Source of the DNA: Actinacidiphila acidipaludis
GTDB lineage: Bacteria > Actinomycetota > Actinomycetes > Streptomycetales > Streptomycetaceae
DNA length: 64,000 nt
NCBI RefSeq assembly: GCF_019890725.1
Contig: NZ_JAINZZ010000011.1
Location: 62,001-126,000, forward strand
Direction of reading: 5' to 3'
Shown here: positions 25,498 to 33,893 of the stretch, one piece after another
How positions within the stretch are numbered: the first letter of the stretch is position 1
Layout of the letters: the number at the start of each line of letters is the position of its first letter
Position numbers and translations under genes: made by a program
Notes under the pieces: model-generated
Database searches by the model: none
Told to the model about the DNA's origin: nothing
What the model saw: the letters and a program-made list of their open reading frames with translations, nothing else

Positions 25498-28400
25498 ATG
25501 AGCCTTCTGTCCCGCCTGCTCAGCACGATGAGACGGCACCGGCCGCTGACCGCGGTCGTGGCCGTCATGGCGCTCGCGCTCGGCGGCGCCCTCAGCGCCA
25601 CGACCGGCACCGCGCAGGCGGCGGACACCCTGCTGTCGCAGGGCAGGACCGCCACCGCCTCGTCCACCGAGAACGCCGGCACCCCCGCCTCCGCCGCCGT
25701 CGACGGCGACACCGGCACCCGCTGGTCGTCGGCCGCCTCGGACCCGCAGTGGCTGCAGGTCGACCTCGGTTCGACCGCCACGATCAGCTCCGTCACCCTC
25801 AACTGGGAGGCGGCGTACGGGAAGGCGTTCAAGATCCAGGTCTCCGGCGACGGCCAGAACTGGACGGACGTCTACTCCACCACGACCGGCACCGGGGGCG
25901 TGCAACAGCTCGCCGTAAACGGTTCCGGGCGTTATGTCCGGATGTACGGGACGGCCCGCGGCACCGGCTACGGCTACTCGCTGTGGGAGTTCCAGGTCTA
26001 CGGCAGCCAGTCCGCGTCCGGCGGCTGCGGCACCACGAACGCCGCCCTGAACCGCACCGCGACGGCGTCGTCCACCGAGAACGCCGGCACCCCGGCGTCC
26101 GCGGCCTTCGACGGCGACACCGGCACCCGCTGGTCGTCGGCCGCCTCGGACCCGCAGTGGCTGCAGGTCGACCTCGGCGCGTCGGCGACGGTCTGCCAGG
26201 TGAGCCTCACCTGGGAGACCGCCTACGCCACGGCGTTCAAGATCCAGGTCTCCGCCGACGGCCAGAACTGGACGGACGTCTACTCCACCACCACCGGCAC
26301 CGGCGGCACCCAGACGCTCCCGGTCAGCGGCACCGGACGCTACGTGCGGATGTACGGCACCGCGCGGGCCACCGGATACGGCTACTCCCTCTGGGAGTTC
26401 GGGGTGTACACGGGCGGCGGAGGCGGCACCACCTCCCCGCCTCCCGGCGGCGGCGACTTCTCCGGCACGGTGATCTCGGCCTTCAAGCCGGTCAAGGCGT
26501 CCTCCTACGAGGGCGCGAACGCGCCGGCCGCCGCTCTCGACGGCCGCACCACCACCCGCTGGTCCAGCCTCTACACCGACAACGAGTGGCTCCAGGTGGA
26601 CCTCGGCGGTCCGGCCACCATCAGCGGCGTGGTCCTCAACTGGGAGTCGGCGTACGGGTCCGGCTACCGCATCGAGGTCTCCGACAACGCCACCGCCTGG
26701 ACGCCCCTCTACACGACCACCACAGGCAAGGGCGGCGTGGAGAAGCTCCCGGTCACCGGCAAGGGCCGCTATGTGCGCTTCTACGGCACGCAGCGGGCCA
26801 CCGGATACGGCTACTCCCTCTGGGAGTTCCAGGTCTACGGCACGGTCGACAGCGGGGCGGCCACGCCGCCGATGCTCTCCGCTCCGACCAAGGCCCCGGC
26901 GACCACCGGCCAGTTCGCGCTGGGCGCCCCCGCGGACAAGGCCATGGTGACCAACACCCGCCGGCCCGCGCTGTCCTGGGCCGCGGTGGGCGGCACCGCG
27001 CACTACGAGGTGTGGATCAACATCAGCCGCACCGACTACGACTGGACCGCCTCGGGCAGCCTGCTCGACCTCTACACCAAGGTCGCCGAGCCCACCGGTA
27101 CCAGCTACACGCCGACCTGGGACATCTCCGACCGCTGGACGTACAAGTGGTTCGTCGTCGCGGTGAGCGGCTCGGGGGCCAGGACCACGTCCGACGTCCG
27201 GCAGTTCAGCGTCTACCTGCCCGACGTCGAGCAGGTGGCCGACGGCGTGAACATCGTCAACGGCGCCCGCGACCTCAACAAGGACGGCACGATCGAGCCG
27301 TACGAGGACTGGCGGCTGCCGGTCGACACGCGGGTGAACGATCTCCTCGGCAGGATGACGCTGGAGGAGAAGGCGTACCAGATGTTCTACAACGTGCAGC
27401 AGTACCCCATGTCCGGCTGGCACTTCGGCCCCGCCCAGCCCGCCGACCTCAACAACGTGCTGCTGTCCACGGCCGCCACCCGGCTCGGCATCCCGCCGGT
27501 CTCCGCCGGCGACACCACGGCCGGCTACCAGACCACCTATCCGCTGCAGAGCACACTGTCCGCGGGCAAGGACTATCCGCTGGACTACCAGCTCGGCAAC
27601 ATGCAGCGGGAGGAGGAGCTGGAGGTCGGGGCGCGCGGCACGCTGTCGCCGCTGGCCGAGGTCGGCACCAAGGTGCTCTACCCGCGCATCCAGGAGGGCG
27701 GCGGCGAGAACGCCGACGTGGCCGCGGCCCAGCTGCGAGCTCTGGTCGCGGGCCTGCAGGGCGGCCCCGAGCTGAACCCGGGTTCGGTGCTCGCCACGGT
27801 CAAGCACTGGCCGGGCGAGGGGGCCGGCGGCGAGGCCGGGATCGTCTACGACGGGGTCACGATCAAATACCACATGATCCCGTTCAGGGCGGCGATGGAC
27901 GCCGGCGCGGTGAACATCATGCCGGGCTACGCGGGCAGTTCGTACCTCGACCCGGGCGGCCCCGGCGCGGGCGACAGCGCGAAGATCCTCACCTACCTGC
28001 GGCAGAACCTCGGGTACACCGGGCTGATCACCACGGACTGGCTGCCGTCGAGCGCGTGGATCAACGCGGCCAACGCCGGCTCGGACGTGATGGGCGGCGC
28101 CGACCCGGGCGCCACCGGCTTCACCATGGCGAGCTTCGAGCAGCAGGTGCCGCTGACCCGGATCAACGACGCGGTGGGCCGGATCCTGAAGCTCAAGTTC
28201 GAGCTCGGCGTCTTCGACCACCCGTACGGCGACCCCGTGAACGGCCCGTACCGGTTCCACCAGCCGTCGTACGTGCAGCTGGCGAACCAGGCGTCGCGGG
28301 AGTCCAACACCCTGCTGAAGAACGACGGGGTGCTGCCGCTGAAGCTGAACTCGGGCGACAGCATCGTGGTGGCGGGCGACCGGGCGACCGACGGCGCCTC

Positions 28401-29025
28401 CTGCTGCATCTGGTCGAGCTACTTCCACCCGGACTACGGCTCCCTGGACCAGTTCGACGCCCTGAAGGCGAGAGCCGGGCAGAGCGGGGTGAACGTCTAC
28501 CAGGGCAGCGGCCCGGCCCCGAAGGTCGCGGTGGTGTACGTCGGCGAACCGTCGTACACCCATGCCACCGCGTGGCCGGACACCCAGCCGTATCTGCCGG
28601 CCGACCAACTGGCCCTGATCCAGAACTTCAAGAACCAGGGCACCAAGGTGGTGGTCGTGCTGACGCTGCCCCGGCCGATCGTGATCAGCGACTGGAACAA
28701 CCTCGCGGACGCGATCGTGGTGACCTACCGCGGAGGTGAGGAGGTCGGGCCGGCCACGGCCAGCCTGCTCTTCGGCGACTACACCCCGCACGGCCACCTG
28801 CCGTGGCAGCTGCCGCGCAGCCTCGACCAGATCCTCAAGCCGGGCGGCGGCGACACCCAGGCCGACGCCAACGAGGCCTGGGACCTGCCGTACGACCTGG
28901 GTGCCACGGCGGCCGAGCGCGCGGACATCCGGGCGCACATCGACGCCGGCCAGACCGTCCCGACGACGTACGGCAACCCGCTGTACCCGTACGGGGCCGG
29001 GCTGACGAGCTGGGCGGCCGGCTGA
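25498..29025 (+). CDS. Large secreted GH3 beta-glycosidase with three discoidin (F5/8C, CBM32-like) modules
   Basis: A 1175-residue exported protein. A signal peptide ends near GTAQAA (about residue 41). Three F5/8 type C modules follow (about 42-165, 178-305 and 322-455), each with ASSTENAG or ASSYEGAN, TRWSS and WLQVDLG and closing with YGYSLWEFxVY; a Gly/Pro linker separates the second and third. A fibronectin-like segment (about 465-575, TNTRRPALSWAAVGG) leads to the GH3 barrel, with the nucleophile probably Asp847 in LITTDWLPS, and an alpha/beta sandwich domain. It would act outside the cell on a carbohydrate the modules bind. GGAG seven bases upstream supports ATG 25498. Control by the shared LacI palindrome is likely. 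Confidence 0.88.
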   Translation: MSLLSRLLSTMRRHRPLTAVVAVMALALGGALSATTGTAQAADTLLSQGRTATASSTENAGTPASAAVDGDTGTRWSSAASDPQWLQVDLGSTATISSVTLNWEAAYGKAFKIQVSGDGQNWTDVYSTTTGTGGVQQLAVNGSGRYVRMYGTARGTGYGYSLWEFQVYGSQSASGGCGTTNAALNRTATASSTENAGTPASAAFDGDTGTRWSSAASDPQWLQVDLGASATVCQVSLTWETAYATAFKIQVSADGQNWTDVYSTTTGTGGTQTLPVSGTGRYVRMYGTARATGYGYSLWEFGVYTGGGGGTTSPPPGGGDFSGTVISAFKPVKASSYEGANAPAAALDGRTTTRWSSLYTDNEWLQVDLGGPATISGVVLNWESAYGSGYRIEVSDNATAWTPLYTTTTGKGGVEKLPVTGKGRYVRFYGTQRATGYGYSLWEFQVYGTVDSGAATPPMLSAPTKAPATTGQFALGAPADKAMVTNTRRPALSWAAVGGTAHYEVWINISRTDYDWTASGSLLDLYTKVAEPTGTSYTPTWDISDRWTYKWFVVAVSGSGARTTSDVRQFSVYLPDVEQVADGVNIVNGARDLNKDGTIEPYEDWRLPVDTRVNDLLGRMTLEEKAYQMFYNVQQYPMSGWHFGPAQPADLNNVLLSTAATRLGIPPVSAGDTTAGYQTTYPLQSTLSAGKDYPLDYQLGNMQREEELEVGARGTLSPLAEVGTKVLYPRIQEGGGENADVAAAQLRALVAGLQGGPELNPGSVLATVKHWPGEGAGGEAGIVYDGVTIKYHMIPFRAAMDAGAVNIMPGYAGSSYLDPGGPGAGDSAKILTYLRQNLGYTGLITTDWLPSSAWINAANAGSDVMGGADPGATGFTMASFEQQVPLTRINDAVGRILKLKFELGVFDHPYGDPVNGPYRFHQPSYVQLANQASRESNTLLKNDGVLPLKLNSGDSIVVAGDRATDGASCCIWSSYFHPDYGSLDQFDALKARAGQSGVNVYQGSGPAPKVAVVYVGEPSYTHATAWPDTQPYLPADQLALIQNFKNQGTKVVVVLTLPRPIVISDWNNLADAIVVTYRGGEEVGPATASLLFGDYTPHGHLPWQLPRSLDQILKPGGGDTQADANEAWDLPYDLGATAAERADIRAHIDAGQTVPTTYGNPLYPYGAGLTSWAAG
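25701..26177 (+). repeat. Direct repeat of discoidin module coding sequence
   Basis: Bases 25701-25769 and 26109-26177 are identical over 69 bp, 408 bases (136 codons) apart, within more extended similarity of modules 1 and 2. Identity at silent positions indicates a recent duplication or gene conversion; module 3 is clearly more diverged. Confidence 0.85.
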
Positions 29026-29051
29026 TCCGCGGCCCGTCCCGCTCCACCGCC

Positions 29052-29082
29052 GCTGCCCGCCGGACGCGCTCCGGCGGGCAGC
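29052..29082 (+). terminator. Terminator after the large GH3 gene
   Basis: A perfect 13-bp stem, GCTGCCCGCCGGA with TCCGGCGGGCAGC, around the loop CGCGC, 26 bases after the GH3 stop codon. Confidence 0.85.
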
Positions 29083-29185
29083 ACGCGTCCTCCCCGGACG
29101 GACGAGCCGGGGTGCCGCCCCGGGGACCCTCTGCGATCCTTGCCGCGAGGCTTCCAGAAGGGCATCACAGGAAGGTCCCCGGAAG

Positions 29186-30007
29186 ATGGCCGCACCTGTA
29201 CGGACCGACCCCGCGCAGAACTACCCGGGGTTCATCGTCCCGGCCGGGCACACCGAGCCGGTCCCCCGCCGCATCCGCGCCTATCTCGACGGCCGCCCGG
29301 TCCTGGACACCCAGCGGGCCCGGTACGTCTGGGAGTGGCCGGGCTACCCGCAGTACAGCATTCCGGTCGAGGACCTGACCGGCGCGGTGCTGGAGGACGA
29401 GGGCCGTACCGAGGAGCGCGAGCCGGGGCCCGCGCGGCTGCACGCGCTGCGGGCCGGCGAGACACTGCGGCGCGGCGCGGCGTGGGTGTGGCAGCACGGC
29501 GCCAACGAGGGCCTGGAGGGCACGGTCCGCTTCGAGTGGAACGCCGTCGACGCCTGGTTCGAGGAGGACGAGCAGGTGTTCGTCCACCCCCGCAACCCCT
29601 ACACCCGCGTCGACGCGCTGCGTTCGGGCCGCCGGGTGCGGGTGGAGGTCGACGGCACGCTGCTGGCCGACGCGCCGACGTGCGTGACCGTCTTCGAGAC
29701 CGGGCTCCCCACCCGCTACTACGTCGACCGCGTCCATGTGGACCTGACGAAGATGCAGCCCTCCGACACCGTGACGGCGTGCCCCTACAAGGGCACCACC
29801 AGCGGATACTGGTCGGCGCACACCACCGCCGGTGTCCACCGTGACATCGCCTGGGCGTACGACTTCCCGACCCGCCAGCTGCAGCCCATCACCGGGCTGA
29901 TCTGCTTCTACAACGAGCGCGTCGACCTCACCGTGGACGGCCTGCTGCTCCCCCGGCCCGCCCCGGCCAGCCCCGCGTCGCTGCGCAGTACGACGTCCGG
30001 CTCGTAG
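29186..30007 (+). CDS. DUF427 domain protein
   Basis: A 273-residue cytoplasmic protein with the DUF427 pattern twice: an N-terminal copy (RIRAYLDGRPVLDTQRARYVWE...PQYSIP) and a C-terminal copy (RVRVEVDGTLLADAPTCVTVFETGLPTRYYVD, then TACPYKGTTSGYWS and RDIAWAYDFP). The CPYKG motif is a hallmark of the family. The biochemical role is not established. GGAAG lies about nine bases before ATG 29186. It is a single gene between terminators and the molybdate module. Confidence 0.9.
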   Translation: MAAPVRTDPAQNYPGFIVPAGHTEPVPRRIRAYLDGRPVLDTQRARYVWEWPGYPQYSIPVEDLTGAVLEDEGRTEEREPGPARLHALRAGETLRRGAAWVWQHGANEGLEGTVRFEWNAVDAWFEEDEQVFVHPRNPYTRVDALRSGRRVRVEVDGTLLADAPTCVTVFETGLPTRYYVDRVHVDLTKMQPSDTVTACPYKGTTSGYWSAHTTAGVHRDIAWAYDFPTRQLQPITGLICFYNERVDLTVDGLLLPRPAPASPASLRSTTSGS

Positions 30008-30100
30008 GTTCGCACGAGCGAGCCCCTTCGGGTGGTTCACCCGGTCCATGCGATGCGACAGATGACTTCCGCCTCGCAGATGCGGCACTATCATCGGCAC

Positions 30101-30487
30101 ATGCACACGTACCGGATCGGTGAGGCCGCCGCACTGATGGGAGTCAGCGCCGACACCCTGCGGCGGTGGGTCGACAGCGGCCGGCTGCAGGCCGAGCGGG
30201 ACGAGCAGGACCGGCGGATCATCCCCGGGCCCGCGCTCGCCGCGTTCGCGCGCGAACTCAAGCGCGAGGAGAAGGCCCGCGCGGGTTCGTCGGCCCGCAA
30301 CCGCTTCGCCGGGATCGTCACCGAGGTGATCCTCGGCGACGTCTCGGCACAGATCGAGATCCAGGCGGGACCGTTCCGGGTGGTGGCGATGATCAGCCGC
30401 GAGTCGGCCGAGGAGCTGGCCCTGGAGCCGGGCGTCCCCGCCGTCGCGGTGATCAAGTCCACCAACGTGGTCGTGGAGACGCCGTGA
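30101..30487 (+). CDS. HTH-TOBE molybdate-type regulator
   Basis: A 128-residue protein: a MerR-type winged helix-turn-helix (YRIGEAAALMGVSADTLRRWVDSGRL, residues 3-28) followed from about residue 66 by a TOBE (molybdate-binding, Mop-like) domain (NRFAGIVTEVILGDVSAQIEIQAG and PAVAVIKSTNVVVE). It lies 65 bases before modA and is expected to sense molybdate and control modABC. ATG 30101 lacks a ribosome binding site, while TATCAT (30089-30094) lies six bases upstream, indicating a leaderless transcript. Confidence 0.9.
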   Translation: MHTYRIGEAAALMGVSADTLRRWVDSGRLQAERDEQDRRIIPGPALAAFARELKREEKARAGSSARNRFAGIVTEVILGDVSAQIEIQAGPFRVVAMISRESAEELALEPGVPAVAVIKSTNVVVETP

Positions 30488-30552
30488 CCGAGCCGGGCCC
30501 GCGCCCGGTCGTGACCCGCGCCCGAGGGGCGCGGCAGAGAGGGAGACGTCCT

Positions 30553-31392
30553 GTGACAACCCGTACCGCGCTGCGCCGCCTCACCGGGACCGCGGCGGCC
30601 GGCGCCGCCGCGCTGCTGGCCCTGACCGCCTGCTCCTCCTCGTCCTCCGACTCCTCCCAGGCCCCCGACTCCGGGAAGACGTCGGCGAGTTCGTCCGCCT
30701 CCACCCCGGCGAAGGTCTCCGGCACGGTCACGGTGTTCGCCGCGGCCTCCCTGAAGGAGAGCTTCACCACGCTCGGCGACGAGTTCGCCCGGACCTACCC
30801 GGGCGCCAAGGTGGTCTTCAACTTCGGCGGCAGCGACACCCTGGCGGCCAGCATCACCGGCGGCGCCCCCGCGGACGTCTTCGCCGCGGCGAGCCCGAAG
30901 ACCATGAAGACCGTCACCGACGCGGGCGACGCCACCGGCACGCCGGCCACGTTCGTGCGCAACCAGCTGGAGATCGCGACCCTGCCGGGCAACCCGGACC
31001 ACATCGCCTCGCTGAAGGACCTCACCAAGCCGGGGCTGAAGGTCGCGCTGTGCGCGAAGACCGTGCCCTGCGGCGCCGCGGCCCAGACCGCGCTGACCGC
31101 CGGCGGCCTGAAGCTGACCCCGGTCTCCTACGAGCAGGACGTCAAGTCGGCCCTGACGAAGGTGGAGTTGAAGGAGGTCGACGCCTCGGTGGTCTACCGC
31201 ACCGATGTGAAGGCCGCGGGCGGCAAGGTGGGCGGCGTGGACTTCCCGGAGTCGGCCGGGGCGATCAACGCCTATCCGATCGTGGCGCTGAAGGGCGCGC
31301 CGAACCCGTCGGGCGCGCAGGCCTTCATCGCGCTGGTGCAGTCCGCCGAGGGCCAGAAGGTGCTGGGCCAGGCCGGCTTCCTCAAGCCGTGA
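30553..31392 (+). CDS. modA: Molybdate ABC transporter substrate-binding lipoprotein
   Basis: A 279-residue binding protein with a lipoprotein signal (lipobox LTACSS near residue 29) and a Ser-rich linker. The mature domain has the ModA pattern: FAAASLKESFTTLGDEFA with the oxyanion-binding Ser residues, VVFNFGGSDTLAASITGGAPADVFAAAS, and the Tyr in ASVVYRTD near the end. It binds molybdate or tungstate outside the membrane. GGGAG lies nine bases before GTG 30553. It heads modABC, although a tandem repeat spaces it from modB. Confidence 0.93.
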   Translation: MTTRTALRRLTGTAAAGAAALLALTACSSSSSDSSQAPDSGKTSASSSASTPAKVSGTVTVFAAASLKESFTTLGDEFARTYPGAKVVFNFGGSDTLAASITGGAPADVFAAASPKTMKTVTDAGDATGTPATFVRNQLEIATLPGNPDHIASLKDLTKPGLKVALCAKTVPCGAAAQTALTAGGLKLTPVSYEQDVKSALTKVELKEVDASVVYRTDVKAAGGKVGGVDFPESAGAINAYPIVALKGAPNPSGAQAFIALVQSAEGQKVLGQAGFLKP

Positions 31393-31435
31393 CCCGGCGG
31401 GTTCGTGGCAACGCCATCCAAAAGCCCGCTCGCCC

Positions 31436-31507
31436 GGCCGTTCACACGGCCGTTCACACGGCCGCTTGCCGGGCCGTTCACAGGGCCGTTCACAGGGCCG
31501 TTCCTGC
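31436..31507 (+). repeat. 12-bp tandem repeat, six units, between modA and modB
   Basis: Six head-to-tail 12-mers: GGCCGTTCACAC twice, GGCCGCTTGCCG, GGCCGTTCACAG twice, and GGCCGTTCCTGC. They fill most of the 136-base gap and end 21 bases before the modB start. In RNA they can form alternating short GGCC pairings; the number of units may vary between strains. Confidence 0.85.
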
Positions 31508-31528
31508 ACGGGAATACGTGACACAGCG

Positions 31529-32401
31529 ATGAGTTCGACGGTGACACGCCCCGGCACGGGCCGGCGGCCAGGGCGCGGGCGGGGCTTCGGCGGCCGGCGG
31601 TTCGGCAGGGGCGGCGGCGGGGTGCCGGCGGCCCTGCTGCTGCCCGCGCTGGCCGGCATGGCCTTCCTGCTGCTGCCCCTGGTGGCACTGCTGATCCGCG
31701 CGCCCTGGCGGAGCCTGCCGCAGCAGCTGTCCAGCCCGGGCGTGTGGCAGGCGCTGCGGCTGTCGCTGGTGACGGCGACCTCCGCCACCGCCGTCGCGCT
31801 CGTGCTGGGCGTGCCGCTGGCCTGGCTGCTGGCCCGCACCTCCTTCCCCGGCCGCCGGCTCGTACGGGCCCTGGTGACGCTGCCGTTGGTGCTGCCGCCG
31901 GTGGTGGGCGGCGTCGCGCTGCTGCTGGCGCTGGGCCGCAACGGCGTGGTGGGGCGCTGGCTGGACTCGGCGTTCGGGATCACCCTGCCGTTCACCACGG
32001 CCGGGGTGGTGGTCGCCGAGGCGTTCGTGGCGATGCCGTTCCTGGTGATCAGTGTCGAGGGCACGCTGCGGGCCGCGGACACCCGCTACGAGGAGGCGGC
32101 GGCGACCCTGGGCGCGTCGCGGTTCACCGCGTTCCGCCGGGTGACGCTGCCGATGACCGCGCCGGGGGTGGCGGCCGGGGCCGTCCTGGCCTGGGCGCGC
32201 GCACTGGGCGAGTTCGGGGCGACGATCACCTTCGCGGGCAGCTTCCCCGGCCGCACCCAGACGATGCCGCTGGCCGTCTACCTGGCGCTGCAGGACGACC
32301 CGGCGGCCGCGGTCTCGCTGAGCCTGGTGCTGCTCGCGGTGTCGGTCGCGGTCCTGGCGGGTCTGCGGGACCGCTGGACCGCGGGGGCGGGGGCGGCGTG
32401 A
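31529..32401 (+). CDS. modB: Molybdate ABC transporter permease
   Basis: A 290-residue permease with a basic Gly/Arg-rich N-terminus (about residues 1-32), then six predicted membrane helices. The coupling loop reads YEEAAATLGASRFTAFRRV and the family signature ALGEFGATITFAGSFPGRTQTMPL is present in short pieces. It forms the homodimeric channel through which molybdate passes. ATG 31529 has no clear ribosome binding site. Its stop overlaps the modC start (GTGA). Confidence 0.92.
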   Translation: MSSTVTRPGTGRRPGRGRGFGGRRFGRGGGGVPAALLLPALAGMAFLLLPLVALLIRAPWRSLPQQLSSPGVWQALRLSLVTATSATAVALVLGVPLAWLLARTSFPGRRLVRALVTLPLVLPPVVGGVALLLALGRNGVVGRWLDSAFGITLPFTTAGVVVAEAFVAMPFLVISVEGTLRAADTRYEEAAATLGASRFTAFRRVTLPMTAPGVAAGAVLAWARALGEFGATITFAGSFPGRTQTMPLAVYLALQDDPAAAVSLSLVLLAVSVAVLAGLRDRWTAGAGAA

Positions 32402-33546
32402 CGCGCGCGGGGCGACGCGACCAGGGCGCGGACGGGGTGACGGACGGGGTGACGGGTGCGGTGGACCAGGTGACCGGGACGCCGCCCGGGCTCGACGCCC
32501 GTCTCGTGGTGGAGCGCGAGGCGTTCCGGCTCGACATCGGCCTGCGTGTGGCACCCGGCGAGGTGCTGGCGTTGCTCGGGCCGAACGGCGCGGGCAAGAC
32601 CACCGCGCTGCGGGCGCTGGCCGGGCTGACCCCGCTGACCGGCGGCGGGCTGCGGCTGGACGGGGTCCCGCTGGAGGAGCCCGGGCGGCGGTGGCGGGTG
32701 GCGCCCGAACACCGGCCGGTCGGCGTGATCTTCCAGGACTACCTGCTCTTCCCGCATCTGTCCGCGCTGGACAACGTGGCGTTCGGCCCGCGCTGCCAGG
32801 GCGTGCCGAAGGCCCGGGCGCGGGACCGCGCGGCCGAACTCCTGGCGCGCATGGGCCTGTCCGACCACGCCGGGGCCAAGCCGCGCCGGCTGTCCGGCGG
32901 GCAGGCGCAGCGTGTCGCGCTGGCCAGGGCGCTGGCCACCGAACCGCGCCTGCTGCTCCTCGACGAGCCGCTGGCCGCCCTGGACGCCCGGGCGCGGCTG
33001 GACGTGCGGGCCGAACTGCGCCGCCATCTGGCCGCGTTCGAGGCGGTCGCGGTGCTGGTCACCCATGATCCGCTGGACGCGATGGTGCTGGCCGACCGGC
33101 TGATGGTCGTCGAGGACGGGTCGGTGGTGCAGGAGGGCACTCCGGCCGAGATCGCCCGCCGGCCGCGCACCGACTACATCGCCCGTCTGGTCGGGCTGAA
33201 CCTGTACCAGGGGAAGGCCCACGGCCATCTGGTCACCATCGCGCCCGGGCTGACCCTGACCACCACGGAGAAGCTCACCGGTCCGGCCTTCGTGGCCTTC
33301 CCGCCCAGCGCGGTCACGCTGCACCGCGACCGGCCCGACTCCAGTGCCCGCAACGCCTGGCAGGCCCGGATCACCGGCATGGAGACGCACGGCGACCAGA
33401 TCCGGGTGGCGCTCACCGGCGAGGCGGACGGACTGCCGCTGGCCGCCGACCTGACGACGGTGGCGGTCGCCGAACTCGGCCTGGACACCGGGGCGCTGGT
33501 GTGGGCCGGCGTCAAGGCGGCCCAGACGCACGCCTATCCGGCCTGA
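32398..33546 (+). CDS. modC: Molybdate ABC transporter ATP-binding protein
   Basis: A 382-residue ATPase. Walker A GPNGAGKTT (about residues 61-69), signature LSGGQAQR, Walker B LLLLDEPLAALD and switch His in VLVTHDPLDAM are all intact. The C-terminal 120 residues carry a TOBE-like regulatory domain (from about residue 265). The first 40 residues are a variable Gly/Asp-rich extension, so a later start is possible; GTG 32398 is chosen because it overlaps the modB stop. It powers molybdate import. Confidence 0.92.
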   Translation: MTRAGRRDQGADGVTDGVTGAVDQVTGTPPGLDARLVVEREAFRLDIGLRVAPGEVLALLGPNGAGKTTALRALAGLTPLTGGGLRLDGVPLEEPGRRWRVAPEHRPVGVIFQDYLLFPHLSALDNVAFGPRCQGVPKARARDRAAELLARMGLSDHAGAKPRRLSGGQAQRVALARALATEPRLLLLDEPLAALDARARLDVRAELRRHLAAFEAVAVLVTHDPLDAMVLADRLMVVEDGSVVQEGTPAEIARRPRTDYIARLVGLNLYQGKAHGHLVTIAPGLTLTTTEKLTGPAFVAFPPSAVTLHRDRPDSSARNAWQARITGMETHGDQIRVALTGEADGLPLAADLTTVAVAELGLDTGALVWAGVKAAQTHAYPA

Positions 33547-33893
33547 CGGCCCTGCCTCGCGGACACCGGATCGCGGGACACCGGGACACCGGGACACCCG
33601 GTCGTCCCGGGCCCGGTGGATCCATCGCCGGAACGCCCGTCCATGGCCGCATAAAGGTCTGGACTTGCATTCACGTCGATGACCTGCGCTCGAATCCGTA
33701 ACCGATTACCCGAGCTCTCCGGTCACGGAAGTGAAGTCTGTTCAAGTCCTTGACTGAGGGGCGTTCGCACCGCGATCCTTCCCAACCACGGAGGACAGCA
33801 GGGTTCCTGACTGCCGTTCCCCCGTGAAGCGGATCCCCCCGTCGTTCCCCCGCTGTTCGTCACGCTGTTCCCCCGCTGTTTCAGGAGCCCCCC
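33547..33893. other. Intergenic region upstream of the alginate-lyase-like gene
   Basis: This 347-bp gap begins with a GGGACACC tandem run and a possible terminator, CCGGGAC (33589-33595) with GTCCCGG (33604-33610), for modABC. AAAGGTCTGGACTTG at 33653-33667 resembles a DasR-type site (core GGTCTnGAC), matching the typical consensus in about ten of fifteen positions. The part 33670-33720 is comparatively AT-rich and probably holds the promoter. The last 60 bases are a CTGTTCCCCC-type repeat ending in the ribosome binding site AGGAG. Confidence 0.4.
33653..33667. promoter_or_regulatory. Weak DasR-like (GntR-type) site
   Basis: AAAGGTCTGGACTTG shares the GGTCT-n-GAC core with the sites bound by DasR, the N-acetylglucosamine regulator of Streptomyces. 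The outer arms match poorly, so this is a tentative call. It lies about 230 bases before the exported lyase gene. Confidence 0.25.

Noticed and set aside
25477..28938. Long minus-strand open frame (1153 codons) opposite the large GH3 gene
   Set aside because: It mirrors the plus-strand coding bias and the repeated discoidin modules; no domain, no ribosome binding site.
31436..31507. The 12-bp tandem repeat as a CRISPR array
   Set aside because: Units are head to tail with no spacers and differ in sequence, so it is a simple tandem repeat.
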